Assembly: GCA_016212925.1 (NCBI GenBank)
Contig: JACRDF010000041.1
Span: 62,001-126,000 of the forward strand
Direction: 5' to 3'
Origin: Desulfomonile tiedjei
GTDB lineage: Bacteria; Desulfobacterota; Desulfomonilia; Desulfomonilales; Desulfomonilaceae
Length of the DNA stretch: 64,000 nt
A model generated the notes under the pieces. That model was not told the DNA's origin, did not search any database, and saw only the letters and a program-made list of their open reading frames with translations. Each line of letters begins with the position of its first letter. Within the stretch, counting starts at the first letter, position 1. A program made the translations under genes and the position numbers. This document shows, piece by piece, positions 50,700 through 59,417 of this stretch.

Positions 50700-51400
50700 T
50701 TCAGTTGAAAAACATCGATGTTTTTTATGGAAAGTCTCAAGCCCTCCACGGAGTCTCGCTTTCTGTCCGGCCCGGCGAAATCGTGGCCCTGATCGGAGCC
50801 AACGGGGCGGGAAAAACGACCGTACTGAAGGCGATCTCAGGATTGATTCCCTGGTCCGCCGGAGAGATCATCTTTGAAGGAAGGTCGCTGAAGAGTCTGA
50901 GGCCCGAGGAGATTGCCCGACGGGGGATTGCCCATGTCCCGGAAAGGGGAGGCATCTTCGGGAAGATGACTGTTTTGGAAAACCTGGAACTGGGGACCGT
51001 GGCGCAAACCAACAACAAAAGCACTAAAGAAAGGTTCGAGAAGGTCTTTCATCTCTTTCCCATATTGAAGAGTAGAAGTGCCCAACTGGGAGGACAGTTA
51101 AGCGGAGGCGAGCGGCAAATGTTGGCCATCGGGCGGGCCATGATGAGCAATCCGGCCTTGTACCTTTTTGATGAGCCGACCCTGGGCTTAAGTCCCCTCA
51201 TGGTTGGAGAGATCGCCGCTATCGTCCAAGAAATAAGCGAGCAAGGCGGGACCATCCTTCTGGTGGAGCAGAATGCTCGAATGGCCCTGGAACTGGCAGA
51301 GCGGGGATACGTGCTGGAAATCGGCCGCATAATACAGGAGGGACCCGGCCGGGAACTGATGGAGGACGAACAGGTAAAGAAGGCCTACCTGGGCCTGTGA
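50696..51400 (+). CDS. livF: LIV-type ABC transporter ATPase LivF
   Basis: 234 residues from the ATG overlapping the livG stop (ATGA, 50696); a GTG four codons earlier is less likely. Walker A is GANGAGKTTVLKAISG, signature LSGGERQMLAIGRAMM, Walker B LYLFDEPTLGLSP. Together with LivG it powers the transporter. Last gene of this operon before the MITE at 51453. Confidence 0.93.
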   Translation: MIQLKNIDVFYGKSQALHGVSLSVRPGEIVALIGANGAGKTTVLKAISGLIPWSAGEIIFEGRSLKSLRPEEIARRGIAHVPERGGIFGKMTVLENLELGTVAQTNNKSTKERFEKVFHLFPILKSRSAQLGGQLSGGERQMLAIGRAMMSNPALYLFDEPTLGLSPLMVGEIAAIVQEISEQGGTILLVEQNARMALELAERGYVLEIGRIIQEGPGRELMEDEQVKKAYLGL

Positions 51401-51452
51401 CGAAGAAAGGGAGATGATCGAAAGATCATATGGTAAACGTACTCAGGGCTTT

Positions 51453-51676
51453 TATAGACGTTGCCATAATTTTTGTCCGATTTGCAGGCACTCCGTTTCG
51501 TCATTCCTGCGGAAGCAGGAATCCAGTCCCGCGTCTCGCGGGATTTCCTGGGTTCCCGCTTTCGCGGGAACGACGGGCTTTATAAGCCTCTGACAGAGTA
51601 GGCCCCGTCGATGCGGTCTGAAAACCAGACTGATCATATCGTGGGCAAACGGACATTACTTTTGGCAATCCGTATA
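51453..51676. repeat. MITE-like element, complete copy B (224 bp)
   Basis: Nearly identical in sequence and length to copy A at 12709-12932, in the same orientation. The ends are TATAGACGTTGCC and, reverse-complemented, TATACGGATTGCC, both followed within about 15 bases by TGTCCG. The inner palindromes TTCCTGCGGAAGCAGGAA and CCCGCTTTCGCGGG are present. It sits between the convergent ends of livF and the sigma-54 activator gene, where insertion is harmless. Confidence 0.8.
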
Positions 51677-51792
51677 AGGTTTTAGGGCAATCTACTTTTG
51701 TGCTCGGAAATATGCTGTTTACTGGCCGGCAGAACTTCACGGCCGATCGGGTTATGAATTGGAAAAGGATCTCGGCACTATGCGCCTGTCGA

Positions 51793-53547
51793 TCATTCAC
51801 CTGTAGAAATTGCCAATTTCTTCATCTTGCGCCAGAGCGTCGTGCTGCTGATTCCAAGCATTCGGGCGGCCTTCCGGCGATTGTAGAACGACTTTTCCAG
51901 CGCTTCCAGGATGACCGAGCGCTCTGCTGCTCCTGTGGTTCCCTTGAGAAGAGAACCTTGGGGGAGTGGCCAGGAACGACTGTTATCGAAGGATTGCCCG
52001 GCATCCAGCGGTTCTGCAGAAATTGGCCTTGGCTGAACCTCTCTATGTTCGAGGGCCTCCTGTTCCCCTTGCTTACGTATGATCACCGGAATGTCCTCGA
52101 TCCCGATCACCTTGTTTGTGCTAAGGTTCATGATCCGTTCGATGCAGTTGCGAAGCTCTCGTACATTGCCGGGCCACGGATGGCATTGCAGGCACTCAAG
52201 GGCTTCTTCCGAAATGTCCTCAACGAATGTGCCGAAGTTTGCTCTGAATTCGGTTATGAAGTGCCTGATCAGCAGGGGAAGGTCTTCAATCCTATCCCGC
52301 AAGGGGGGAATTCGTAATTCTATCACACTTAGCCGATAGTAGAGGTCTTGGCGAAATCCGCCGCTTGCCACCATCCCCCAAAGGTCTTTATTGGTTGAAG
52401 CAATGACCCTGACATTTATGGAAATGACTTTTGTGCCACCGATTCGTACGAGTTCCCTCTCCTGAAGCACTCTCAGCAGCCTTGACTGAAGTTCCAGGTT
52501 CATTTCGCTTATTTCGTCCAAAAAAAGCGTTCCGCCGTTTGCCTGCTCGAAAAGTCCCCGTTGGCCCCCTTTGCGAGCCCCGGTGAAGGACCCGGCCTCA
52601 TAGCCGAAAAGTTGGCTTTCCACTAAGCCTGAGGGAATGGCGCCGCAGTTCAAGGCAACGAACGGTCCGCCGGACCGCTGACTGGCGCTATGGATGGACT
52701 GGACGAGGAGTTCTTTGCCGGTGCCCGTTTCTCCCGATACCAGCACGGTGGAGCTTTTTTCAGCCACTTGTTTGGCCTGCTGCAGACAATTGAGCAGGCT
52801 ATCGCTCTTTCCTATGATATTCGAAAACGTGTAACGCCTTTGATTCTGCTGGCTGATAGCGGCAAGTTGTTTCTTTTGCTTTACGGAAACTACGTTGTTG
52901 ACACCCATCCCAAAGTTGTCGGTGATGGGAATGCGCACGGCAAGCGCCCCATCCTCGAGAAGTGAAGGGCCGATTACCGGGCGCCCCAATTCCATGGCTC
53001 GTTTGCCCATGTAAGTATATTGGCCCACTCCCTTGTCCGACTCTCTGCCATCAGGGCCTACGCTGAAGAACCGAATGCCTTTTCGGTCGAAGAGCACAGC
53101 CTCCCCGCCCGCAACCCGTGCGATAAGGGGAATGGCTTCTTCAAAGATTATTTTCAGCTTGTCTGCAAGCCCGACATGGCCGGAGTTGTTTATGATGAGA
53201 AAGCAGTCTCCAATAGGCAGAAACAGATTAAAGACCCCGCTGTTCATCTTGGATGGAACGAGGAGAGGCTGACGTAACTTTACCGCCTCCTCAAATCCTT
53301 CATAGCTGCTCAGAAGATACTCGCTCGAATCATTCCCGTCCCCGTCGACGGTTTTCCGACGCGAATTACTCAGATCGATGACTGTGGCGAAGCCACACGA
53401 GAAGCGCGCAATGAGGGGAAGAGCTGTGCAAATGGAGTCGAAAAGATCACTCATCTCCGATAACCCTGCTAGTGGATCGATGATTCGGGAAAGTCCTACC
53501 CCGTGGCAAGCGGGGCTTGCCCATTCGAGTGCACTCCGGCTGACCAT
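51793..53547 (-). CDS. Sigma-54-dependent transcriptional activator
   Basis: 584 residues. The N-terminal 230 residues form a sensor region of two similar halves, each with a LPLIARxxxG segment (TALPLIARFSCGFATVIDLS; EAIPLIARVAGGEAVLFDRKG), possibly GAF-like. The AAA+ domain has Walker A GETGTGKE (272-279), the sigma-54 contact loop GSFTGA (319-324; usual form GAFTGA) and Walker B LFLDE. The C-terminal Fis-type HTH is about 540-580 (RRKAARMLGISSTTLWRKMKKL). There is no receiver domain, so a ligand or acyl-CoA signal is likely. It is divergent from a sigma-54 promoter at 53700, and an inverted repeat overlapping its own leader suggests autoregulation. Confidence 0.93.
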   Translation of the reverse strand: MVSRSALEWASPACHGVGLSRIIDPLAGLSEMSDLFDSICTALPLIARFSCGFATVIDLSNSRRKTVDGDGNDSSEYLLSSYEGFEEAVKLRQPLLVPSKMNSGVFNLFLPIGDCFLIINNSGHVGLADKLKIIFEEAIPLIARVAGGEAVLFDRKGIRFFSVGPDGRESDKGVGQYTYMGKRAMELGRPVIGPSLLEDGALAVRIPITDNFGMGVNNVVSVKQKKQLAAISQQNQRRYTFSNIIGKSDSLLNCLQQAKQVAEKSSTVLVSGETGTGKELLVQSIHSASQRSGGPFVALNCGAIPSGLVESQLFGYEAGSFTGARKGGQRGLFEQANGGTLFLDEISEMNLELQSRLLRVLQERELVRIGGTKVISINVRVIASTNKDLWGMVASGGFRQDLYYRLSVIELRIPPLRDRIEDLPLLIRHFITEFRANFGTFVEDISEEALECLQCHPWPGNVRELRNCIERIMNLSTNKVIGIEDIPVIIRKQGEQEALEHREVQPRPISAEPLDAGQSFDNSRSWPLPQGSLLKGTTGAAERSVILEALEKSFYNRRKAARMLGISSTTLWRKMKKLAISTGE

Positions 53548-53552
53548 AACTT

Positions 53553-53610
53553 TTTCATATCTGAAATACTATAAATCCAGGTCCATTGCAAGAATGAAAC
53601 AGATCGTTTC
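53553..53610. promoter_or_regulatory. Inverted repeats upstream of activator gene and thiolase module (probable UAS)
   Basis: TTTCATATCTGAAAT (53553-53567; arms TTTCA/TGAAA) matches TTTCATAATTGAAAT (22161-22175) in 13 of 15 bases. A second repeat, GAAACAGATCGTTTC (53596-53610), lies closer to the promoter. The distance to the -24 element is about 90-145 bp, fitting enhancer sites of a sigma-54 activator. The first site is only six bases from the activator start codon. Confidence 0.65.
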
Positions 53611-53699
53611 CTGTCCCTTGTTACCTCGTATCCCTCTGCCGGTGTTTAAGTGGCTCGGTTGTGCTCCGGGCGCTTCAATAGAGGAATTCGACAAGGCTG

Positions 53700-53715
53700 T
53701 GGCATGATTGTTGCT
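53700..53715 (+). promoter_or_regulatory. Sigma-54 (-24/-12) promoter of the second thiolase module
   Basis: TGGCATGATTGTTGCT: GG at 53701 and GC at 53713 are separated by ten bases, and the element agrees with TGGCAY-N5-TTGCW. The sequence TGGCAT..N..TTGC is the same as in the promoter at 22283. The first gene starts 50 bases downstream. Confidence 0.8.
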
Positions 53716-53765
53716 AAAAAGGAACTGCGAAGCTTGTCCAGGGGCAATATCTAACTGGAGGACAT

Positions 53766-55211
53766 ATGCATAAGGTTGGAATTTCTCTATGCGGCGGCTA
53801 CTTGCCTATTTACAGAATAGATAGAAAGCTCATTGCCGACAATTGGGGTCGCTCCTGCCTAGGCGGGGAACGGGCTGTGGCCAACAACGATGAAGATGCC
53901 ATTACGATGGCCGTGGAAGCAGCCCGCAATTGTCTTTGTGGAGTGAACAAGGACGAGGTCGACGGCCTTTTCTTTGCGACCACCAGCGCCCCGTACCAAG
54001 AGAAGATGAACTCGGCCATGATTGCGACGGCTGCGGACCTTAAGCGGGATATAGTCACCGCGGACTTTGCCCATTCTTTACGGACCGGCACCGGGGCCTT
54101 AAAGGCCGCCCTCGATTCGGTCAAGGCAGGATCGACCCGTTCAGTTTTGGTTACCTCCGCGGATTGCCGTCTAGGCTATCCGAGGTCCGATCAGGAGCAA
54201 AACTTCGGGGATGGGGCAGCCGCTGTCCTGGTAAGTGATCAGAACATCATAGCTACCTTTGAAGGGGATTATTCGATCTGCAATGAGATGCATGATGTGT
54301 GGAGAAACCCCGAAGACACGTATGTTCGAACCTGGGAGGGCAGGTTTATCCTGGGGGAGGGCTATACCAATCATATGGTGGAAGTTATCCAAGGAATATT
54401 GAAGAAATATCAACTGGCGCCCAAGGATATCTCAACTGCCGTTTTGCCGGCCTCCGACCTTAAGACCCATAAAGGACTCGTCCGGAAACTGGGTCTTGAT
54501 CCCGAAACCCAAGTTCAGGACCCCTTGCTCTCCTCAGTGGGATTCTGTGGTGCGGCCCAGCCTCTGTTGATGCTGGTGGCTGCCCTGGAGGATGCCCGCC
54601 CGGGAGATCTCCTGCTGTTAGCCAATTATGCCGACGGCGCTGACGCCCTGCTGTTTAAAGTCACTGAAAACTGTGCATCAGCGGGGTGCCGGCGCAAATT
54701 GAGAGAATTGCTTGATCATAACATCATGTTGACGTCCTATGCCCGATTCCTCAGTTACAAGGGCCTGATTGAAGCCATGCCCGGCGAACCTTTCCGGCTT
54801 TTCCCCTCGGCTACCGTAACCTGGAGGGAACGCAACAGCATAATCAGGGCTCATGGCAGTAGGTGTCAACAGTGCGGCGCGACGGCTTTTCCCGTTCAAC
54901 GCATTTGTTTCCAATGCCATTCCAAGGACCAGTTTGTGGAGGTTCCCCTTGCCGATAGGGAAGGGGAGGTCTTTACCTTCACTTTGGACAACTTGGCCGG
55001 CAGGAGCGATGACCCTGTGATCGTTCAAACCATCGCTCAACTGGAGGACAACGCGAGGTTCTACGGCATGATGACTGACTGTGTCCCATCGGAGGTTAAG
55101 CTGGGCATGCCGGTAAAACTTACTTTTCGTCGGATTTACGACGGGATGGGGATTCACAATTACTTCTGGAAACTGAGGCCGGTTATTAAGGAGAGCGTGA
55201 GCAATGGGTAG
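53766..55211 (+). CDS. HMG-CoA-synthase-like protein fused to Zn-ribbon/OB-fold (DUF35) domain, copy 2
   Basis: 481 residues, same architecture as the protein at 32595 but clearly diverged. The N-terminal GGYLPIYRIDRKLI, VLVTSADCRLGYPRS and FGDGAAAVLVSD mark the HMGCS-like part. The zinc ribbon is in SRCQQCGATAFPVQRICFQCHSKD (two C-x2-C pairs), followed by the OB fold. The catalytic Cys position again holds Leu (AHSLRTGT, L105), the Glu position Thr (T73) and the His position Pro, so loss of the HMGCS triad is a family trait, not an accident of one copy. It is the first gene after the sigma-54 promoter and overlaps the thiolase start by eight bases. Confidence 0.88.
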   Translation: MHKVGISLCGGYLPIYRIDRKLIADNWGRSCLGGERAVANNDEDAITMAVEAARNCLCGVNKDEVDGLFFATTSAPYQEKMNSAMIATAADLKRDIVTADFAHSLRTGTGALKAALDSVKAGSTRSVLVTSADCRLGYPRSDQEQNFGDGAAAVLVSDQNIIATFEGDYSICNEMHDVWRNPEDTYVRTWEGRFILGEGYTNHMVEVIQGILKKYQLAPKDISTAVLPASDLKTHKGLVRKLGLDPETQVQDPLLSSVGFCGAAQPLLMLVAALEDARPGDLLLLANYADGADALLFKVTENCASAGCRRKLRELLDHNIMLTSYARFLSYKGLIEAMPGEPFRLFPSATVTWRERNSIIRAHGSRCQQCGATAFPVQRICFQCHSKDQFVEVPLADREGEVFTFTLDNLAGRSDDPVIVQTIAQLEDNARFYGMMTDCVPSEVKLGMPVKLTFRRIYDGMGIHNYFWKLRPVIKESVSNG

Positions 55212-56391
55212 CATCAAAGATAAGGTCGCTATTATCGGTATGGGCTGCTCGAAGTTTGGCGAGCGGTGGGACAAAGGACCCGTGGATTTGGCCATTGAAG
55301 CGGCGTATGAAGCCTATGAAGATGCCGGTATCGAAGCCAAGGATATCGAGGCATGCTGGTTCTCCACGCTCATGTCCCCGGTGAACGGAATTTCAGGGAC
55401 GGTTGCCGCCGACGGCTTGAAGCTTGGGAACATCCCGATCATTCGGAACGAAAACTGGTGCACATCCGGGCACATCGCCCTCCTGGAAGCATGCATGGCC
55501 GTGGCAAGTGGGGCTTACGATGTGGTCCTGGCGCTCGGGGTGGAGAAACTGAAGGATACCGGCTTTGCAGGCCTAGGTGCAGGCAGGGGAATGCATCCGG
55601 TCTATGAGGCTCGAAGGACTGCCCCAGGCTCTTTCGCTCTGATCGCTACACGGTATTTCGAGACCTATGGTCTTTCCGCAGAAGAGGGCAAAATGACTCT
55701 GGCCAAAATCGAGGTCAAGAATCACGACAACGGCAGCCTCTGTCCCAAGGCCCACTTCAGAAACAAGATTACCGTCGATACCGCTTTGAAGGCACCTATC
55801 GTCTCCTGGCCCCTGGGGCTTTTTGATTGCTGCGGAAACAGCGACGGAGCGGCCTGTGCCATTATCACCACGGCCGAAAACGCCAAGAGCTTTCGGGGCG
55901 ATCCCATTTTCCTAAAAGGATTCGGCATCTCCACCGATGCCATGATGCCTCATTTCAGACCTGGATTCAGCTGGACCAGTTTTGATGCTCTGGTCAACTC
56001 ATCCCGCAGGGCCTATGAGATGGCCGGGATCAAGAATCCCAGGGAGGAATTAAGTCTGGCTGAGGTCCATGACTGCTTTTCCATCACCGAGTTGTTGATT
56101 TATGAAGATTTCGGCTTCAGCCCCAGAGGGAAAGCAAAGGAAGATGTAGATTCGGGCTTTTTCACCCGGCAGGGTGGATTGCCTGTGAACGTCGATGGGG
56201 GACTCAAGTGTTTCGGGCATCCGGTTGGAGCCAGTGGACTGCGCATGACCTACGAGATTTACAAGCAGTTGCAAGGCAAGGCGGATTTGCCCGAGCGACA
56301 GATTCGAAATCCCAGGCTGGGTCTGTCCAACACTTTCGGTGGACCCCCTCAGATGAGTGCGGTAGCCATCTTTGGGAACGAAAAAGGATAA
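55204..56391 (+). CDS. Thiolase (SCP2/BbsB-like), copy 2
   Basis: 395 residues. Nucleophile C86 lies in NENWCTSGHIALLEA. The His segments are EVHDCFSITELL and CFGHPVGASGLRM, and the C-terminal segment is LSNTFGGPP in place of the classical Cys motif. Start overlaps the upstream gene by eight bases, so the two proteins are co-translated and probably form one complex. Differences from copy 1 around the active Cys (WCTSGH against YCATATE) suggest a different acyl substrate. No further enzyme gene follows, so this module would work with pathway genes elsewhere. Confidence 0.9.
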   Translation: MGSIKDKVAIIGMGCSKFGERWDKGPVDLAIEAAYEAYEDAGIEAKDIEACWFSTLMSPVNGISGTVAADGLKLGNIPIIRNENWCTSGHIALLEACMAVASGAYDVVLALGVEKLKDTGFAGLGAGRGMHPVYEARRTAPGSFALIATRYFETYGLSAEEGKMTLAKIEVKNHDNGSLCPKAHFRNKITVDTALKAPIVSWPLGLFDCCGNSDGAACAIITTAENAKSFRGDPIFLKGFGISTDAMMPHFRPGFSWTSFDALVNSSRRAYEMAGIKNPREELSLAEVHDCFSITELLIYEDFGFSPRGKAKEDVDSGFFTRQGGLPVNVDGGLKCFGHPVGASGLRMTYEIYKQLQGKADLPERQIRNPRLGLSNTFGGPPQMSAVAIFGNEKG

Positions 56392-56636
56392 TGCCCCTAT
56401 GAAATGATGCTCCAGTTGTGTTGCCGGGATAAGTGTGCCCGTTAGCCCGCTTCTAGAGTGAGGCTGTCAGAGCTTGCCGGCAACATGTCCTCCACCTGTC
56501 CTGAAGCTGTGCAAAAGAGTCGTAAATGACGGAACGACAGTGTTTACCAGCGGACCAGTGAAATACCGGCGTAGGAAAAACCCTCCAGAGTGCTATTTCT
56601 GCGGCCCTCCAGTGGCCGTTGAGCGACAGTAAGGTT
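56392..56636. other. Intergenic region before MITE copy C
   Basis: No gene or clear terminator recognised between the thiolase stop and the MITE at 56637. Confidence 0.4.
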
Positions 56637-56828
56637 TATAGCAGTTGCCTAAATTTCTGTCCGATTCGGAAGGTCTACATTCCGTCATTCCTGCGGAGGC
56701 AGGAATCCAGTCCCGCGTCTCGCGGGATTCCCTGGGTTCCCGCTTTCGCGGGAACGACGGGTGAGCAAAGCAGCAATGGTAAGGGAGCCGTCGGATCACA
56801 ACGGACATTATTTTCGGCAATTCCTATA
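56637..56828. repeat. MITE-like element, complete copy C (192 bp)
   Basis: The same terminal repeats as copies A and B (TATAGCAGTTGCC at the left; TATAGGAATTGCC when the right end is reverse-complemented), and the same inner palindromes up to the CCCGCTTTCGCGGG block. The right third differs and is shorter by about 32 bp. It lies 34 bases upstream of the DctP gene and ends near its ribosome site, so it may affect expression of that gene. Confidence 0.8.
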
Positions 56829-56862
56829 GATTCAGGCAGCCCAATCGGAGAAAGGAGTACAG

Positions 56863-57879
56863 ATGTTCAAGAAGGCTGTGGTAGCGGTGATGGCGTTCCT
56901 TGCATTTGGTCTTTTCCCGCTGGCTCCGGCGTTCGGCCAGACCACTTTGCGTTTCTACTGCGCGTACCCGGAAAAGAGCTACACCGGCCAAAGCACTCTC
57001 TTCTTTGCCAATGAGGTGGCAAGGCTCACCACCAATCAAGTGCAGGTCAAGGTTTCCTGGCCCGGCAAGGATGTCAAGATCGGTGAAGTCTTCGACGCTG
57101 TTTGTCAAGGCGAGTTGGATGGCTACTCGGGCTCGCTTGTCTACTTTGCCGGCAAGATGCCCGAGGTTAACTGCCAATGGCTGCCGTTCAATTGGGCGAA
57201 CGCGAACGACGCGAAGGACGTGCTGATCAATAAGGGTTACATGAACGTCATGGCCGAAGCAGCGGCCACACACGGGGTCACCTACCTCGGCGCTCTATCG
57301 GCAATGAATATGGGCTTCCTCACAAAGTTTCCCGTGGCAAAGATCGGCGACCTCAAGGGTAAGAAGATAAGGAGCGCAGGAGGAATTCTATCGGAGGAAG
57401 CGGAGGCCTTGGGGGCCTCGGCAGTCGATTTGCCGGCCCCGGACCAGTACGAGGCTTTGAAGAGCGGAAGATTGGATGGCACCGACTTCCCCTGGTACGC
57501 AGTGGAAGGCTACAAATTATCCGAGGTGGTGAGCTACCTCGTAAGGCCGGCTTTGCACACACCGGGAGTCCTTGACATCATCGTTAACACCAAGATCTTG
57601 AAATCTCTCCCGCCCGACCAGCAGCAAGCTGTGCGAAAGGCTGCCATGAACACCATGGAACAAAGCTTCGCGCTCTCTGATGCACGTGACGAAGACGCTT
57701 TGAGAAAGGCCGAAAGCCTCGGCGTGACAGTCTCCGTGATCCCGGAGTTCCAGCTTGTCAAGTTCCGGGGAGCTATGAGACCCCTGTGGAATAGGGAAGC
57801 CAAGAAATCTCCACACTCCGCCAAACTGGTGGAGATCCTCCGGGAACATCTAAGGAAATCCATGGGCGTCGAGCAATAG
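56863..57879 (+). CDS. TRAP-type (DctP family) solute-binding protein
   Basis: 338 residues. The signal peptide is MFKKAVVAVMAFLAFGLFPLAPAFGQ and the mature part starts TTLRFYCAYPEKSYTG. DctP-family segments include DLKGKKIRSAGGILSEEAEALGA (substrate-binding Arg in KIRSAGG), LPAPDQYEALKSGRLDGTDFPW and LHTPGVLDIIVN. It should bind an organic acid in the periplasm. The membrane subunits (DctQ, DctM) are not in the window, so it either works with a transporter encoded elsewhere or is an orphan binding protein. MITE copy C lies immediately upstream. Confidence 0.88.
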   Translation: MFKKAVVAVMAFLAFGLFPLAPAFGQTTLRFYCAYPEKSYTGQSTLFFANEVARLTTNQVQVKVSWPGKDVKIGEVFDAVCQGELDGYSGSLVYFAGKMPEVNCQWLPFNWANANDAKDVLINKGYMNVMAEAAATHGVTYLGALSAMNMGFLTKFPVAKIGDLKGKKIRSAGGILSEEAEALGASAVDLPAPDQYEALKSGRLDGTDFPWYAVEGYKLSEVVSYLVRPALHTPGVLDIIVNTKILKSLPPDQQQAVRKAAMNTMEQSFALSDARDEDALRKAESLGVTVSVIPEFQLVKFRGAMRPLWNREAKKSPHSAKLVEILREHLRKSMGVEQ

Positions 57880-58043
57880 GACGCCCTTGAGTAGGGGCAG
57901 ACTATTTCTCGACGGAATGAGTCAGCGGAGCAAGCCGCGGAAAACCTGGGTAGTGTCGATGTGGTTTCCGGGCTGTTCGTTACTTACGTCTCCATTCAAT
58001 CTGCTTTTGCAGAACGAATCGGCATCCAACGGAAGGCATTGGC

Positions 58044-59276
58044 ATGACCATTTTCACCAAGAAAGAGGTAGAACCCGCCCTGCTCAGGGAGGCGGCTACG
58101 AAAGGACAAATCAAGACGACGGTGGTTCTGTTCTTGGCTTTGTGTTTCACCTTCGCAATCATGTGGAGATGTGAGGCTCAGGAACAGATCATGGTGGGGC
58201 TGAGTCTGTCCCCCACCGGACCTCCAAGCATCGCGGAGAGGACCGAGGACCTCGAAGCCGGCATCAGGGATTGTCTCGACATAGCCAATGAGGAAGGAGG
58301 AATTAATGGCAAGAAACTCGGACACGTTATGCAAGACGATCAATACAAGGCCGACGTTGGAGTGAAGGTTTTCGAAGACATTATGGCCAAATATAAGCCA
58401 CTTTGTTTCTTTGCATTAGGCTCTCCGGTGGCACTAGCGACTGCGCCTTTGGTCAAAGATCGCTACCAAGTCCTCTACGCCTCGGGCGCTTTTTCAGCCA
58501 AGCTGGCAGTCAGCGGTATTCCCTCAATGTTTATGCCCGGACCCACTTACGGGGACCAGTTCGCTGTCGCTCTCAAGTACATCGCCCGATCAAAGAAGAA
58601 CGCGAAGGTAGCTTTCTTTTACTCTAAGGGTCCATTCGGCGAGGACCCTTTAGCCTATGGTCGTGTGGTTTGCAGTAGGCTGAAACTGGATCTGGTCGGT
58701 GAAGTGGCAGGCGACATCAAAGGTGGAGATCACACCGCTCAAATTGAGGAACTCAAGGCCAAGAATCCGGATTTTGTGCTTATGCACGGTTGGCCCGGCC
58801 CCCCGAATGCCGCACTGATCAAACAATGTCATGATCTCGGACTAAAAAGCCAATTTGTGACTACAATCTGGGCCGCGGATAAACGTGCTGTTGAAGCGCT
58901 GGGTCCTGACGGGCCGGAATACCTGACAGTAAGTCCGTACGCTTACTGGTGGATGGACGATGTGCCGATGATCGCCACGATCAAGGCCCACACTGCTAAG
59001 CGCTATCCTGATGTCAAATTCCGACCCTTGGCATATTTCGTGACATTCACCTCGGGAAAGATCTTTGTCGAATGTCTTAGGAGGGCGGATGCTGCCGGGG
59101 AATTGAACGCCCAAGGCGTGACAAAGGCCTTACAGTCTCTGAAAGACTTTGACACGAAGGGGCTGACACCACCGTTGACTATCAGGAGCAACAGGTTTCC
59201 CGTGGCTCGAGTTTTGAAATCGAATCCGGCCAAAGGGATACTGGAACCGGTTTCAGACTGGATCACATTCTATTGA
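58044..59276 (+). CDS. LIV-type ABC transporter substrate-binding protein (divergent copy)
   Basis: 410 residues. An unusually long N-terminal tail (about 24 residues) precedes the hydrophobic segment TTVVLFLALCFTFAIMW, and the mature part begins near EAQEQIMVGLSLSPTGPP. Type I periplasmic fold: GIRDCLDIANEEGGINGKKL, KVAFFYSKGPFGED, NPDFVLMHGWPGPPNAALIKQ. It is unlike the two tandem copies that follow and probably has another ligand. Its position suggests it shares the downstream LivHM permeases. Confidence 0.88.
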   Translation: MTIFTKKEVEPALLREAATKGQIKTTVVLFLALCFTFAIMWRCEAQEQIMVGLSLSPTGPPSIAERTEDLEAGIRDCLDIANEEGGINGKKLGHVMQDDQYKADVGVKVFEDIMAKYKPLCFFALGSPVALATAPLVKDRYQVLYASGAFSAKLAVSGIPSMFMPGPTYGDQFAVALKYIARSKKNAKVAFFYSKGPFGEDPLAYGRVVCSRLKLDLVGEVAGDIKGGDHTAQIEELKAKNPDFVLMHGWPGPPNAALIKQCHDLGLKSQFVTTIWAADKRAVEALGPDGPEYLTVSPYAYWWMDDVPMIATIKAHTAKRYPDVKFRPLAYFVTFTSGKIFVECLRRADAAGELNAQGVTKALQSLKDFDTKGLTPPLTIRSNRFPVARVLKSNPAKGILEPVSDWITFY

Positions 59277-59417
59277 GCGATTCGGAACTTGGCCTTTGAG
59301 CTTGAAATAGGAAGGCCAACACTCTGTAGACGCAACACCTGTCTGTCGCTCTTAATGCCGATGCGTCCGTAAAGGTGTAACGCAGCCAAATGGAGAAAGG
59401 CGAAAAAGGAGGGAAGC

